Source: CAMLFJ01 sp035524955 (GTDB lineage Bacteria > Methylomirabilota > Methylomirabilia > Rokubacteriales > CSP1-6). From it: a DNA stretch of 64,000 nucleotides. The stretch is taken from contig DATLFG010000030.1 of assembly GCA_035524955.1 (NCBI GenBank), forward strand, positions 1 through 64,000, read 5' to 3'. Below are positions 40,704 through 48,941 of this stretch, piece by piece; within the stretch, counting starts at the first letter, position 1, and each line of letters opens with the position of its first letter. A program made the position numbers and the translations under genes. The notes beneath the pieces were generated by a model, which was not told the origin of the DNA, did no database searches, and saw only the letters and a list, made by a program, of their open reading frames with translations.

Positions 40704-41492
40704 GTGCCCGCGTGGCTGGCCGTCACCATCCTGGGCGTCATCGAGGGCGTGACCGAGTTCCTGCCCATCTCCTCGACCGGGCACCTGCTCCTGGTGGAGA
40801 ACGCGGGATGGGTCCCGCGACAGTCCGACCTCTTCAACATCGCGATCCAGTCCGGTGCGGCCCTCGCGGTGCTCCTGGCCTTCGGCGGCCGCCTGCGCGA
40901 TCTGCTGGGACGCCTGCACGAGCCGGCGGCGCGGGCCTACCTGTGCAAGCTCGGGCTCGCCTTCGCGATCACCGGGATGGGCGGCCTCGCCATCAAGTGG
41001 ATCGGCTTCGGGCTGCCGAAGGAGACGGCGCCGATCGCCTGGGCCACCCTGATCGGCGGGGTGGCGATCCTCGCGGTGGAATGGTCGCTGCGCGGTCGCC
41101 CGTCCGTCTCGCACGTGAGCTGGGCGATGGCGGTCGCGGTGGGGCTCGGGCAGCTCCTCGCCGCGGTCTTCCCCGGTACCTCGCGCTCGGCCGTCACGAT
41201 CCTGATCATCATGCTGCTCGGCCTGAGCCGGCCCGTCGCGACCGAGTTCTCGTTCCTGGTCGGCGTGCCCACCCTGCTCGCCGCCGGCGGTCTCGAGGTG
41301 GCGCTGGTCCTCCGCCATCCGGTGGGCCCGCCGCCCGAATGGGGGCTCCTCGCACTGGGCGCCGCGGTCTCCGCGGTCACCGCCTTCACGGCGGTGCGGT
41401 GGCTGCTCCGCTGGATCCAGACGCACAGCTTCGTTCCGTTCGGGTGGTACCGGACGGCGATCGGTCTCGTCCTGCTGACCCGGCTCGGCTGA
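40704..41492 (+). CDS. uppP: Undecaprenyl-diphosphate phosphatase
   Basis: 262 residues from GTG 40704. Both active-site motifs are intact: 'EGVTEFLPISSTGHLLL' (14-30) and 'PGTSRSAVTILIIMLLG' (near 154). Seven to eight TM segments. The enzyme recycles undecaprenyl pyrophosphate in the inner membrane and confers bacitracin tolerance (bacA). It fits beside the polyprenyl-linked glycan operon on the opposite strand. Confidence 0.95.
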   Translation: MPAWLAVTILGVIEGVTEFLPISSTGHLLLVENAGWVPRQSDLFNIAIQSGAALAVLLAFGGRLRDLLGRLHEPAARAYLCKLGLAFAITGMGGLAIKWIGFGLPKETAPIAWATLIGGVAILAVEWSLRGRPSVSHVSWAMAVAVGLGQLLAAVFPGTSRSAVTILIIMLLGLSRPVATEFSFLVGVPTLLAAGGLEVALVLRHPVGPPPEWGLLALGAAVSAVTAFTAVRWLLRWIQTHSFVPFGWYRTAIGLVLLTRLG

Positions 41493-41520
41493 GCCGGACC
41501 GACTGGAGGTAGTCGACGCG

Positions 41521-42999
41521 ATGGCGCACGACGTGGTGGTGATCGGCGGCGGCAATGCGGCTCTCTGCGCGGCGCTGGCCGCGCGCGAGGGCGGCGCCTC
41601 GGTGCTCATGCTGGAAAAGGCGCCGGAGTCCGAGCGGGGCGGCAACTCCTTCTTCACCGCGGGCGGCTTCCGCTTCGCCCACCAGGGCCTCGAGGATCTC
41701 CGGCGCGACGTCATCCCGGATCTGAGCGACGAGGAAGCGCGAAGCATCACGATTCCCGCGTACACGGAAGACCAGTACTACGACGACATCATGCGAGTGA
41801 CCGAAGGCCGCTCCGATCTCGACCTGGCCCAGCACCTGGTCCAGCGCTCGAAGCCCACCGTGATGTGGATGCGCACCCAGGGCATCCGCTGGATCCTCAT
41901 GTTCAGCCGGCAGTCCTACAAGGTGGGCGACCGCCATCACTTCTGGGGCGGGCTCAACCTGGAAGCGGTAGGAGGTGGCCCGGGCCTGGTGGAGGCGCTC
42001 TTCGAGCGGGCGGCCCGGGTGGGCATCGAGGTCCGCTACGGGGTGGCCGGGCACAAGCTGATCCAGGACGGCTCCGGCCGCGTCACCGGGGTGGTGACGC
42101 GCGGCGCGGCGGGCGCGAGCGAGATTCCCTGCCGCGGGGTGGTCATCGCCTCGGGTGGCTTCGAGGCCAACCCGGAGTGGCGCACGCGCTACCTCGGGCC
42201 CAACTGGGATCTGGCGCGGGTGCGCGGCACGCGCCACAACGTGGGCGAGGGCATCGCGATGGCGCTCGAGATCGGCGCGCAGGCCTACGGCCACTGGTCA
42301 TCCTGTCACGCGGTGGCGTGGGATCTCAACGCTCCCGCCTTCGGCGACCGGCGCGTGGGCGACATGTTCCAGAAGCACTCGTACCCGCTCGGGCTCATCG
42401 TCAACGTGAAGGGTGAGCGCTTCGTGGACGAGGGCGCCGACTTTCGCAACTACACCTATGCGAAGTACGGGCGCGAGATCCTGCGGCAGCCGCAGGAAGC
42501 CGCCTTCCAGATCTTCGACCAGAAGACGGTCGATCTGCTGCGCGAGGAGTACCGGATCCGCGAGATCACCAAGGCGGAGGCGGGCACCATCGAGGACCTG
42601 GCCAAGAAGCTCGAGGTGAACCCGGAGGGCCTCGCCCGCACGGTGCGCGACTTCAACGCGGCGGTGATGGATCAGGTCCCGTTCAACCCGGCGGTACTCG
42701 ACGGCCGCGGGACCCAGGGGATCACGCCGCCCAAGTCCAACTGGGCGCAGCGGCTCGACACCCCGCCCTACGTGGGCTTCGGCGTGACGTGCGGCATCAC
42801 GTTCACCTTCGGCGGCCTCCGCGTGGACACGCGCGCCCAGGTGCTCGACACCTGGGACCGGCCCATCCCGGGCCTCTACGCGGCGGGCGAGCTGGTGGGT
42901 GGGCTCTTCTACCACAACTACCCCGGCGGCACCGGCCTCATGTCGGGCGCCGTCTTCGGCAAGACCGCGGGAGACTCCGCCTCCGCCGACCTCAAGTAG
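41521..42999 (+). CDS. tcuA: FAD-dependent tricarballylate dehydrogenase-like flavoprotein
   Basis: 492 residues. N-terminal FAD motif 'VVVIGGGNAALCAALAARE' (5-23), 'RGGNSFFTAGGFRFAH' (near 40), a fumarate-reductase-like active region and the C-terminal 'GLYAAGELVGGLFYHNYPGG' (near 455) closing on FAD. The succinate dehydrogenase/fumarate reductase flavoprotein fold with this N-terminus is typical of TcuA, which oxidises tricarballylate to cis-aconitate; related 3-oxosteroid or aromatic oxidoreductases cannot be excluded. A GGAGG-like site (CTGGAGGTAGT) precedes the ATG. Confidence 0.82.
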   Translation: MAHDVVVIGGGNAALCAALAAREGGASVLMLEKAPESERGGNSFFTAGGFRFAHQGLEDLRRDVIPDLSDEEARSITIPAYTEDQYYDDIMRVTEGRSDLDLAQHLVQRSKPTVMWMRTQGIRWILMFSRQSYKVGDRHHFWGGLNLEAVGGGPGLVEALFERAARVGIEVRYGVAGHKLIQDGSGRVTGVVTRGAAGASEIPCRGVVIASGGFEANPEWRTRYLGPNWDLARVRGTRHNVGEGIAMALEIGAQAYGHWSSCHAVAWDLNAPAFGDRRVGDMFQKHSYPLGLIVNVKGERFVDEGADFRNYTYAKYGREILRQPQEAAFQIFDQKTVDLLREEYRIREITKAEAGTIEDLAKKLEVNPEGLARTVRDFNAAVMDQVPFNPAVLDGRGTQGITPPKSNWAQRLDTPPYVGFGVTCGITFTFGGLRVDTRAQVLDTWDRPIPGLYAAGELVGGLFYHNYPGGTGLMSGAVFGKTAGDSASADLK

Positions 43000-43005
43000 C
43001 AGAAA

Positions 43006-43089
43006 GGGGTCAGGTCTTACATTCCGACATTCGCTCGCGGCAGGCGTTGCCTCGCGCGGCGGAAATGTCGGAATGTAAGACCGGACCCC
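43006..43089. mobile_element. 84-bp MITE-like element with 26-bp terminal inverted repeats
   Basis: The left end GGGGTCAGGTCTTACATTCC... (43006-43031) and the right end (43064-43089) are inverted copies with one mismatch in 26 positions. The element fills the gap between two convergent stop codons: 6 bases after tcuA and 1-2 bases before the HD-GYP stop. It encodes nothing. The end sequence GGGGTCAGGTCTTACATTCC resembles those that flank REP-associated or IS200-like tyrosine transposase genes; a relation is inferred, and no transposase is in the window. It could also act as a two-way terminator. Confidence 0.85.
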
Positions 43090-43090
43090 G

Positions 43091-44077
43091 TCAAGACCCC
43101 TGGCGGAGAATCTCGAGGAAGGTCTCGACGACGCGGGGGTCCCAGTAGCCGGCGTCGGTCTCGCGGATGAGCGTGGAGACCGCTTCCGAGCGTGGGAGCG
43201 CCACCTTGTACGGCCGCTCGGTGTGGAGCGCGTCGAAGACGTCCACCACGGAGATGATGCGGGCGCCGAGCGGGATCGTCTCGCCCTTGAGGCCGTCGGG
43301 GTAGCCCGAGCCGTCCCACTTCTCGTGATGGTGACGCATGATGGGGCGCACCAGCTCCATGCTGCGCAGGCCCAGGACGAGGTCGGAGCCCGCGCCCGGG
43401 TGCGCGCGGATCCGGTCGTACTCGATGGGATCGAGCGGGCCGGGCTTCAAGAGAATCCCGTCGGGCACCGAGATCTTGCCGAGGTCGTGGAGGTAGCCGC
43501 CCAGGCGCAGCGAGCGCACCATCTCCGGGTCGAGCCCGAGCGCCTCGCCCACCGCCACCGCGTACCGCGACAGCCGGTCGCAGTGGCCCAGGGTGTACGG
43601 ATCGCGCGCTTCGATGGTGAGCGCCAGCGTGGTGATGACCGCCTCGGCGCGCTCGAGCTGGCTCAGCAGCAGCCGCACCCGCAGGAGCGCGGCCAGGCGC
43701 GTGCGCAGCTCGACGAACGCCACCGGCTTGGTGAAGAAGTCGTCGGCCCCCGCGGCGAGCCCGGCCACCCGCGCCTCCAGGTCGCCGACTGCGGTGAGGA
43801 TGACCACCGGCATCAGCTCGTAGCGCGGATCCGCCTTGAGCCGGGCGCAGAGCTCGATGCCGCTCATGGCCCCGAGATGCACGTCGGTAAGCACCAGGTC
43901 CGGGCTCACCACGTTCAGGGCGAGGAGCGCCTGCTCGGCGGAGGCGGCCATGAGCAGCCGGTAGCCGAGCGCGCCGAGGAGCCCCGAGAGGATGTCGCGG
44001 ATGTGCGGGTCGTCCTCGACCACCAGGATCGTCGGTCGATCGGGGGGCGAGGCCCCGAGATCGAGGCTAGCGCTCAT
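43091..44077 (-). CDS. Response regulator with HD-GYP phosphodiesterase domain
   Basis: 328 residues. Receiver domain 14-130: acidic pair Asp22/Asp23, phospho-acceptor Asp65 ('LVLTDVHLG'), Lys117 ('FFTKPVA'). HD-GYP domain from about 150: 'HDLGKISVPDGILLKPG' and 'HHHEKWDGSGYPDGLKG', with the metal-binding His/Asp and the GYP-type signature. It resembles RpfG-type c-di-GMP phosphodiesterases. No histidine kinase is adjacent; it overlaps the hydrolase gene by 11 bases and ends the seven-gene run from tldD. Confidence 0.93.
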   Translation of the reverse strand: MSASLDLGASPPDRPTILVVEDDPHIRDILSGLLGALGYRLLMAASAEQALLALNVVSPDLVLTDVHLGAMSGIELCARLKADPRYELMPVVILTAVGDLEARVAGLAAGADDFFTKPVAFVELRTRLAALLRVRLLLSQLERAEAVITTLALTIEARDPYTLGHCDRLSRYAVAVGEALGLDPEMVRSLRLGGYLHDLGKISVPDGILLKPGPLDPIEYDRIRAHPGAGSDLVLGLRSMELVRPIMRHHHEKWDGSGYPDGLKGETIPLGARIISVVDVFDALHTERPYKVALPRSEAVSTLIRETDAGYWDPRVVETFLEILRQGS

Positions 44078-44906
44078 CGAGCGCGCGCTCCATCCACGCC
44101 AGCGTGTCCTTGAACGGTCGCTCCCAGCCCTCCTCCAGCATCAGCATGTGGGCGTGCCCCGCCGCCTCCTGGTACTCCGCGCGGTAGCGCGCGGCGATCC
44201 GGCGCTGGAGGGCGGCGGGCGTGATGCGGTCGAGCTCCGCGCCCACCACCAGCGTGGGACACCGGATCGCGGCCGCGTCCACCGCGAGACCGCCCAGGGC
44301 CAGCTCGCGGGCGGCGCGGCCCGACTCCGGCCCGAAGCGCGGGAAGGCCCAGTCCCGCTGCTCGGGCGTGAGCCCGTTGAGGAACAGGAAGTCGGCGTGG
44401 GCGCGGCTCGCAGTGAAGGCGCGGCCCGCGAGCATCGCCGGCACGTAGCGGGCCATGCGCGCGAGCACCGGCCACCCGATCGCGTTGATCCCGCGCGGCG
44501 GCGCGCTGGTGAGAAAGACCGCCGCCGCCACCCCGCCCCCCTCCGCGGCCTTCTGCGCGACCAGCCCGCCCATCGAGTGGCCGACGAGCACGGCCTCGCC
44601 GAGATGATCGAGGCAGCGCCGCACGTCGGCGACGTAGTCGGCGAGGCTCACGCGCCCGAGCCCGCCGGGCGCCGGGCTCAGGCCGTGCCCGCGGAGGTCG
44701 AGCGCCCACGCGTCCCAGCCGGCCTGCGCGGCCGCGTAGAGGTAGCTGCGGAAGTACCAGCTCCCGCCCCACATGCCGTGGACGAAGAGCACGGAGCGGG
44801 AACGGGGCCGTCCGGCGGGGGCGGCGTGTTCGAGGCTGAGATCGGCGATGCGCTCGGTCAACGATCTGTCGTCCGCGGTGGAACCGGCTCGGCCATCATA
44901 CGTCAA
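44067..44906 (-). CDS. Alpha/beta hydrolase
   Basis: 279 residues from TTG 44906; TTG 44861 is a shorter option. Core features: 'VLFVHGMWGGSWYFRSYL' (near 39), 'ALDLRGHGLSP', nucleophile elbow 'VGHSMGG' (Ser), acid Asp in 'VVGAELDRITP' and catalytic His in 'EAAGHAHMLMLE'. A lid domain lies between residues 145 and 210. Substrate unknown. It sits between an M20 peptidase and the HD-GYP regulator in one operon. Confidence 0.85.
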   Translation of the reverse strand: MTYDGRAGSTADDRSLTERIADLSLEHAAPAGRPRSRSVLFVHGMWGGSWYFRSYLYAAAQAGWDAWALDLRGHGLSPAPGGLGRVSLADYVADVRRCLDHLGEAVLVGHSMGGLVAQKAAEGGGVAAAVFLTSAPPRGINAIGWPVLARMARYVPAMLAGRAFTASRAHADFLFLNGLTPEQRDWAFPRFGPESGRAARELALGGLAVDAAAIRCPTLVVGAELDRITPAALQRRIAARYRAEYQEAAGHAHMLMLEEGWERPFKDTLAWMERALDER

Positions 44907-44931
44907 CCCGAGGGCGAACGGGACGGGCGAT

Positions 44932-46077
44932 TCAGCCGGCCGCGTTGAGGCGAACCGTCTCGACGACGAGCCCGGCGGTGAGCACGAGATCGCGGACGTC
45001 CACCCACTCGTTCACGGTGTGGATCTCGCGCATGCCGCAGGCCAGGTTGGCGACCTCGAGACCGCGCTCCGCGAAGACATTGGCGTCCGAGCCGCCTCCG
45101 GTGCCGCGGGTGGCGCAGGACCGCCCCATCGCGCGGGCCGCCCCCTGCACCAGGCGGACGATGTCCGCCTCGTCGCGAACATCGAGCCGGGCGTACTGCC
45201 GGTCCACCTGGGCGTCCACGCGGGCCTCGTACTGCCGGTCACCCACCCGGACGCGGTGCCGGGCCGCCGCCTCGTCGAAGCAGCGCCGCATGTGCGCGGT
45301 CTGGGCCTCGAGCTTCTCCAGGCTCAAGCTGCGCGTCTCGCCCCGCACCGTCACCGCGGCGGGCACGATGTTGCCGGCGAGGCCGCCCTGGATGATGCCG
45401 AGGTTCGCGGTCGTCTCCGCGTCCAGGCGGCCGAGCTTCATCGCCGCGATCGCCTCCGACGCGACGCGGATCGCGCTCATCCCCTGTTCCGGGCAGATGC
45501 CCGCGTGGGCGGCCAGCCCGTGGACCGTGAAGGTCAGGCGGTTGGCCGCGGGGGCGCGCGTGATCAGCTCGCAGACGCCGTCCACGTCCAGCACCAGGCC
45601 CCGCTTCGCGCGGAGGCGGCCGGTGTCGAAGTGCTTGGCGCCCAGCAGCCCGTACTCCTCGGAGATCGTGAGCACCACCTCGAGATCCCCGTGCGGCATC
45701 CGCTTCTCCCTGATGACGCGGATCGCCTCCAGGATCGCCACCACCCCCGCCTTGTCGTCCCCGCCCAGCACGCTGGTGCCGTCGGTGCGTATCACGTCGC
45801 CCTCGACCACCGGGTGGATGGACTCGGCCGGCCCGACCGTGTCCATGTGGCCCGAGAGCAGGAAGGGCGGCGCGCCCGGCGTGTTGCCGGGGAAGCGCGC
45901 GAGCAGGTTGCCCGTGTCACCGCCGATCTTCTCCCCCGCCCCGTCCGCCTCGACGCTCGCGCCCATGCCCTTGAGGATGCTCTCGAGCCGCCGCGCGATG
46001 GTGCCCTCGCGCTTGGAGGGGCTCGAGATGGACACCAGCTCCAGAAACTCGTCCTTGAGCCGCGCCGCGTTGATCAT
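44932..46077 (-). CDS. M20-family metallopeptidase (PepT-like)
   Basis: 381 residues. Metal-site blocks: 'LLSGHMDTVGP' (first His/Asp), 'GTSVLGGDDKAGVVAILEA' (bridging Asp), 'LTISEEYGLLGAKHF' (Glu pair) and 'VLDVDGV' (Asp), with a dimerisation insert around 'HGLAAHAGICPEQGMSA' and the last ligand His in 'REIHTVNEWVDVRDL'. This resembles the PepT-like M20 group of tripeptidases. ATG overlaps the stop of the preceding hydrolase (ATGA). Confidence 0.9.
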   Translation of the reverse strand: MINAARLKDEFLELVSISSPSKREGTIARRLESILKGMGASVEADGAGEKIGGDTGNLLARFPGNTPGAPPFLLSGHMDTVGPAESIHPVVEGDVIRTDGTSVLGGDDKAGVVAILEAIRVIREKRMPHGDLEVVLTISEEYGLLGAKHFDTGRLRAKRGLVLDVDGVCELITRAPAANRLTFTVHGLAAHAGICPEQGMSAIRVASEAIAAMKLGRLDAETTANLGIIQGGLAGNIVPAAVTVRGETRSLSLEKLEAQTAHMRRCFDEAAARHRVRVGDRQYEARVDAQVDRQYARLDVRDEADIVRLVQGAARAMGRSCATRGTGGGSDANVFAERGLEVANLACGMREIHTVNEWVDVRDLVLTAGLVVETVRLNAAG

Positions 46078-46826
46078 CGGAGGCGTCCCGTCGAGGCGGT
46101 CCGGCCCGCGGGGGCCGCGAGGGGTAGATGGGCGAGCAGCCAGCGGCGGCTCTCCTCGATCGCCTCCAGCCGGTGGGGCGCCTCGGTGAGGCGGTGATCG
46201 GCGCCCGCAATCACGCGCAGGCGCTTCGGGTCGCGCGCGCGATCGAGGAGGGCGCGGCCGTGCCCGGGCGGCACCACCTCGTCGCGGTCGGCCTGGATGA
46301 CGAGCACACGCGCGACGCCGGCGGGCGCCTCGGCCCGCATCCCTCGCTCGACCTCGGCGACGAGGGCCGCGCCCGCCTCGCCCGGATCGGCATGGGCCAG
46401 CTCGCGCAGCGCGGCGGGGGCGTTCCAGGTCACCACCGGCAGCGGCGTGCCCGGTGCGACGCGGCTCGCCGCCCAGAGGGCGACGTACCCGCCGAGGCTC
46501 GATCCCAGCAGCCCGAACCGGCCGTCGAGCTCCGGCCACCCCCCGAGATGGCCCAGGACCGCTTCCAGGTCCTCGACCCGGGTCTCGATGGTGGCATCGC
46601 GCGGGAGCCCGTCGGATTCCCCGCTGCCCCGGAAGTCGAAGCGCGCCAGCGCGAGGCCGGCCGCGGGCAGCTCGCCTCCGAGCTGCCGGTACTTGTCGCT
46701 GTGCTTGGAGGCGCCCATGCCGTGACAGGCGATCACGCAGGGGCACGGGAGATCGTCGTCGGGCGCGTGGAGCACCCCGGCCACCCGGGCGGCGCCGACG
46801 GCCACCGTGAAGCGCCGTTCGCTCAC
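46074..46826 (-). CDS. Alpha/beta hydrolase (dienelactone/S9-like)
   Basis: 250 residues from GTG 46826, which overlaps the tatD stop (GTGA). 'PCVIACHGMGASKHSDKYRQ' near 30 gives the oxyanion loop, 'ALARFDFRGSGES' follows, the nucleophile is in 'LLGSSLGGYVAL', the acid in 'LVIQADRDEVVPP' and the His in 'GADHRLTE'. No signal peptide; cytoplasmic esterase or peptidase. Translationally coupled on both sides. Confidence 0.87.
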   Translation of the reverse strand: MSERRFTVAVGAARVAGVLHAPDDDLPCPCVIACHGMGASKHSDKYRQLGGELPAAGLALARFDFRGSGESDGLPRDATIETRVEDLEAVLGHLGGWPELDGRFGLLGSSLGGYVALWAASRVAPGTPLPVVTWNAPAALRELAHADPGEAGAALVAEVERGMRAEAPAGVARVLVIQADRDEVVPPGHGRALLDRARDPKRLRVIAGADHRLTEAPHRLEAIEESRRWLLAHLPLAAPAGRTASTGRLR

Positions 46827-47605
46827 GTCCACACGATGTCGAAGACGCGGCAGGTGTTGACGGTGAGCTGGTACATCGCCTCGTCCACCGGCAACCGCTT
46901 GATCTTCGCCACTTCTTCCGCCACCCGCGCGACCAGCCACGGCCCCGAGGTGACGTTCTCGAACTCGCCCTGGTACTGCCAGGGCGCGTCGCTCTCGACC
47001 AGCAGCGACTCGATCGGCACGCGCTCGACCATCTCGCGGTCGCGGTCGCGGTAGACGAGATCCGGCGTGACCGAGACGAGGTAGCCTGCGTCCACGATCT
47101 CGCCCGTCACCTCCGCCGAGGCCTTGTGCCAGTGGAAGACCGCCCGCTCCACCCCACGCCGCTTGAGGATCGCCAGCGCGTCCGCCGCCGCCCCGTGGGG
47201 CGCGTGGACGATGACCGGCAGGTCGTAGCGGCGGGCCAGGTCGGCCAGGCGCCCGAGGCGCTCGCGCCCCTCGCGGCGGACCGCATCCGGGTCGGTGGTC
47301 GCGCCAAGCCCGTACCACGGCAGTCCCACCTCGCCGACCGCGACGAGCCGTGCGTGATTGGCGTGGATCTGCCGCTCCACCACGTCCAGATCCTCGCGGG
47401 TGAGCTTCCACTCGGGATGGAAGCCCAGGGCCGGCCACACCGCCTTGCTGTTCTCCGCGGCGGCCTGCAGCGTGCGCTCGTTGGTGGCGAGGTCGCAGCC
47501 GACCGCCACCGCGCCCCAGACGTTGTGCTCGGTCGCGCGGATGACGGTGCCGCGGACGTCCGCGAAGGCCGGGTCGTGCAGGTGACAGTGGCTGTCGATG
47601 ATCAT
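46823..47605 (-). CDS. TatD-family metal-dependent hydrolase
   Basis: 260 residues. 'DSHCHLHDPAF' (4-14) has the HxH metal pair; other ligands lie in 'VGEVGLPWYG' (Glu), 'VIVHAPHG' (His), 'VFHWHKAS' (His) and 'LLVESDAPWQ' (Asp). TatD proteins are DNases or other amidohydrolase-fold hydrolases. ATG overlaps the stop of pmbA (ATGA). Confidence 0.9.
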   Translation of the reverse strand: MIIDSHCHLHDPAFADVRGTVIRATEHNVWGAVAVGCDLATNERTLQAAAENSKAVWPALGFHPEWKLTREDLDVVERQIHANHARLVAVGEVGLPWYGLGATTDPDAVRREGRERLGRLADLARRYDLPVIVHAPHGAAADALAILKRRGVERAVFHWHKASAEVTGEIVDAGYLVSVTPDLVYRDRDREMVERVPIESLLVESDAPWQYQGEFENVTSGPWLVARVAEEVAKIKRLPVDEAMYQLTVNTCRVFDIVWT

Positions 47606-48936
47606 GAGCCGGCCACCGTCATCCGGCCGATGAGGAGCGTCGGCGCGGACGTGCGGTCCCGGAATACCAGATCGTTGCCGACACCTTCCACCGCGTGAAA
47701 CATGTCGAGCAGGTTGCCCGCGATCGTGATCTCCTCCACCGGGTAGGCGAGCTCGCCGTTCTCGATCCAGAGCCCCGCCGCCCCGCGCGAGTAGTCCCCG
47801 GTGACCCCGTTGACCCCGAAGCCGATCAGCTCGGTGACGTAAAGGCCGTTCTTCACGCTCCGGATCAGCTCCCCCGGATCGTGGTCGCCCGCCGCGAGAT
47901 GGAGATTGGTGGTGGACACGGTCACCCCGCTGCCGTCGCGGGCCGCGTGGTGAGTGGAGGGCAGCCCGAGCTTCCGGCCGCTGTAGGTGTCGAGCAGGTA
48001 CGAGCGCAGCACGCCCTGGTCGACGACCACGGTGCGGCGCACCGGGAGTCCCTCGCCGTCGAACGGGCGCGAGCCGAGGGCGCCCGGAATGCTCCCGTCG
48101 TCCACGATGGTCACCGACGGCGCCGCGACGCGCTCGCCCAGCCTGCCCACCAGGAAGGAGGCGCGCCGGTAGAGCGCGGGGCCGGCGACGGCGCCCGCGA
48201 TGTGCCGCACGAGGCCGGCCGCCATCTCCGGGTCGAAGATCACCGGCACCTCCGCGGTCTTCACCCGCCGCGCGCCGAGCCGGCGCACCGCGCGCCGCGC
48301 CGCGATGCGCCCGATCTCCTCCGGCGCCTCGAGCCGCGCGCGCTTGCGGGTGACGTGGTACCAGGAATCGCGCTGCATCTCGCCGTTCTCGGTCGCCACC
48401 GGGGAGACCGAGAGGCTGAACGAGGACGTCTGGTACTCGCCCGCGAACCCGTGGCTGGTGGCGTAGGCGTAGCGCGCGCGCCGGTCGCCGAAATCGCCAC
48501 CCTCGGAGTTGGTGATGCGGGGATCGGCTCCGAGCGCCGCCGCCTCGCCGCGACGGGCCAGCTCGATCTTCTCCTCGGGGCTGAGGTCATGGCCGCTCGT
48601 GTCGCGCAGGTCGAGGTCCGGGACGTGTCGGGCCAGCTCGGCGGCCTCGGGCAGGCCGCCCATCTCGTCCGGGCTCGTGATCCGCGCGAGCGACACCGCC
48701 TCGTCCACCAGGCGCGCCACCGACTCCGGCGAGAGATCGGACGTGGAGGCGGCCGCGACCGACTTGCCCACGAAGACCCGCAGCGCCATGTGCTGCTCGC
48801 GGGCGTGCTTGACGGTGTCCACCTGACCCAGGCGCACCTGGGCCGCGAACGACTGTTCCTCCACCACGAAGGCGTCGGCGGCGGTCGCGCCCCGGCGCGA
48901 GGCCTGCTGCAGGAGATCGGCGAGCAGCTCGCGCAT
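47602..48936 (-). CDS. pmbA: TldE/PmbA-family protein (second pair)
   Basis: 444 residues, the classical PmbA length. 'ADAFVVEEQSFAAQVRLGQV' at the N-terminus and the C-terminal 'TELIGFGVNGVTGDYSRGAA' with 'VEEITIAGNLLDMFHAVE' are conserved PmbA blocks; no zinc motif is present. It forms the second TldD/TldE pair with the gene 5 bases upstream. This pair matches the canonical E. coli proteins better than the one at 25-28 kb. Confidence 0.93.
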   Translation of the reverse strand: MRELLADLLQQASRRGATAADAFVVEEQSFAAQVRLGQVDTVKHAREQHMALRVFVGKSVAAASTSDLSPESVARLVDEAVSLARITSPDEMGGLPEAAELARHVPDLDLRDTSGHDLSPEEKIELARRGEAAALGADPRITNSEGGDFGDRRARYAYATSHGFAGEYQTSSFSLSVSPVATENGEMQRDSWYHVTRKRARLEAPEEIGRIAARRAVRRLGARRVKTAEVPVIFDPEMAAGLVRHIAGAVAGPALYRRASFLVGRLGERVAAPSVTIVDDGSIPGALGSRPFDGEGLPVRRTVVVDQGVLRSYLLDTYSGRKLGLPSTHHAARDGSGVTVSTTNLHLAAGDHDPGELIRSVKNGLYVTELIGFGVNGVTGDYSRGAAGLWIENGELAYPVEEITIAGNLLDMFHAVEGVGNDLVFRDRTSAPTLLIGRMTVAGS

Positions 48937-48941
48937 GCGCC

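Noticed and set aside
43006..43089. Ordinary Rho-independent terminator only
   Set aside because: The 26-bp arms at a 32-base separation and the ends typical of small transposable elements go beyond a simple terminator, though it may also end transcription.
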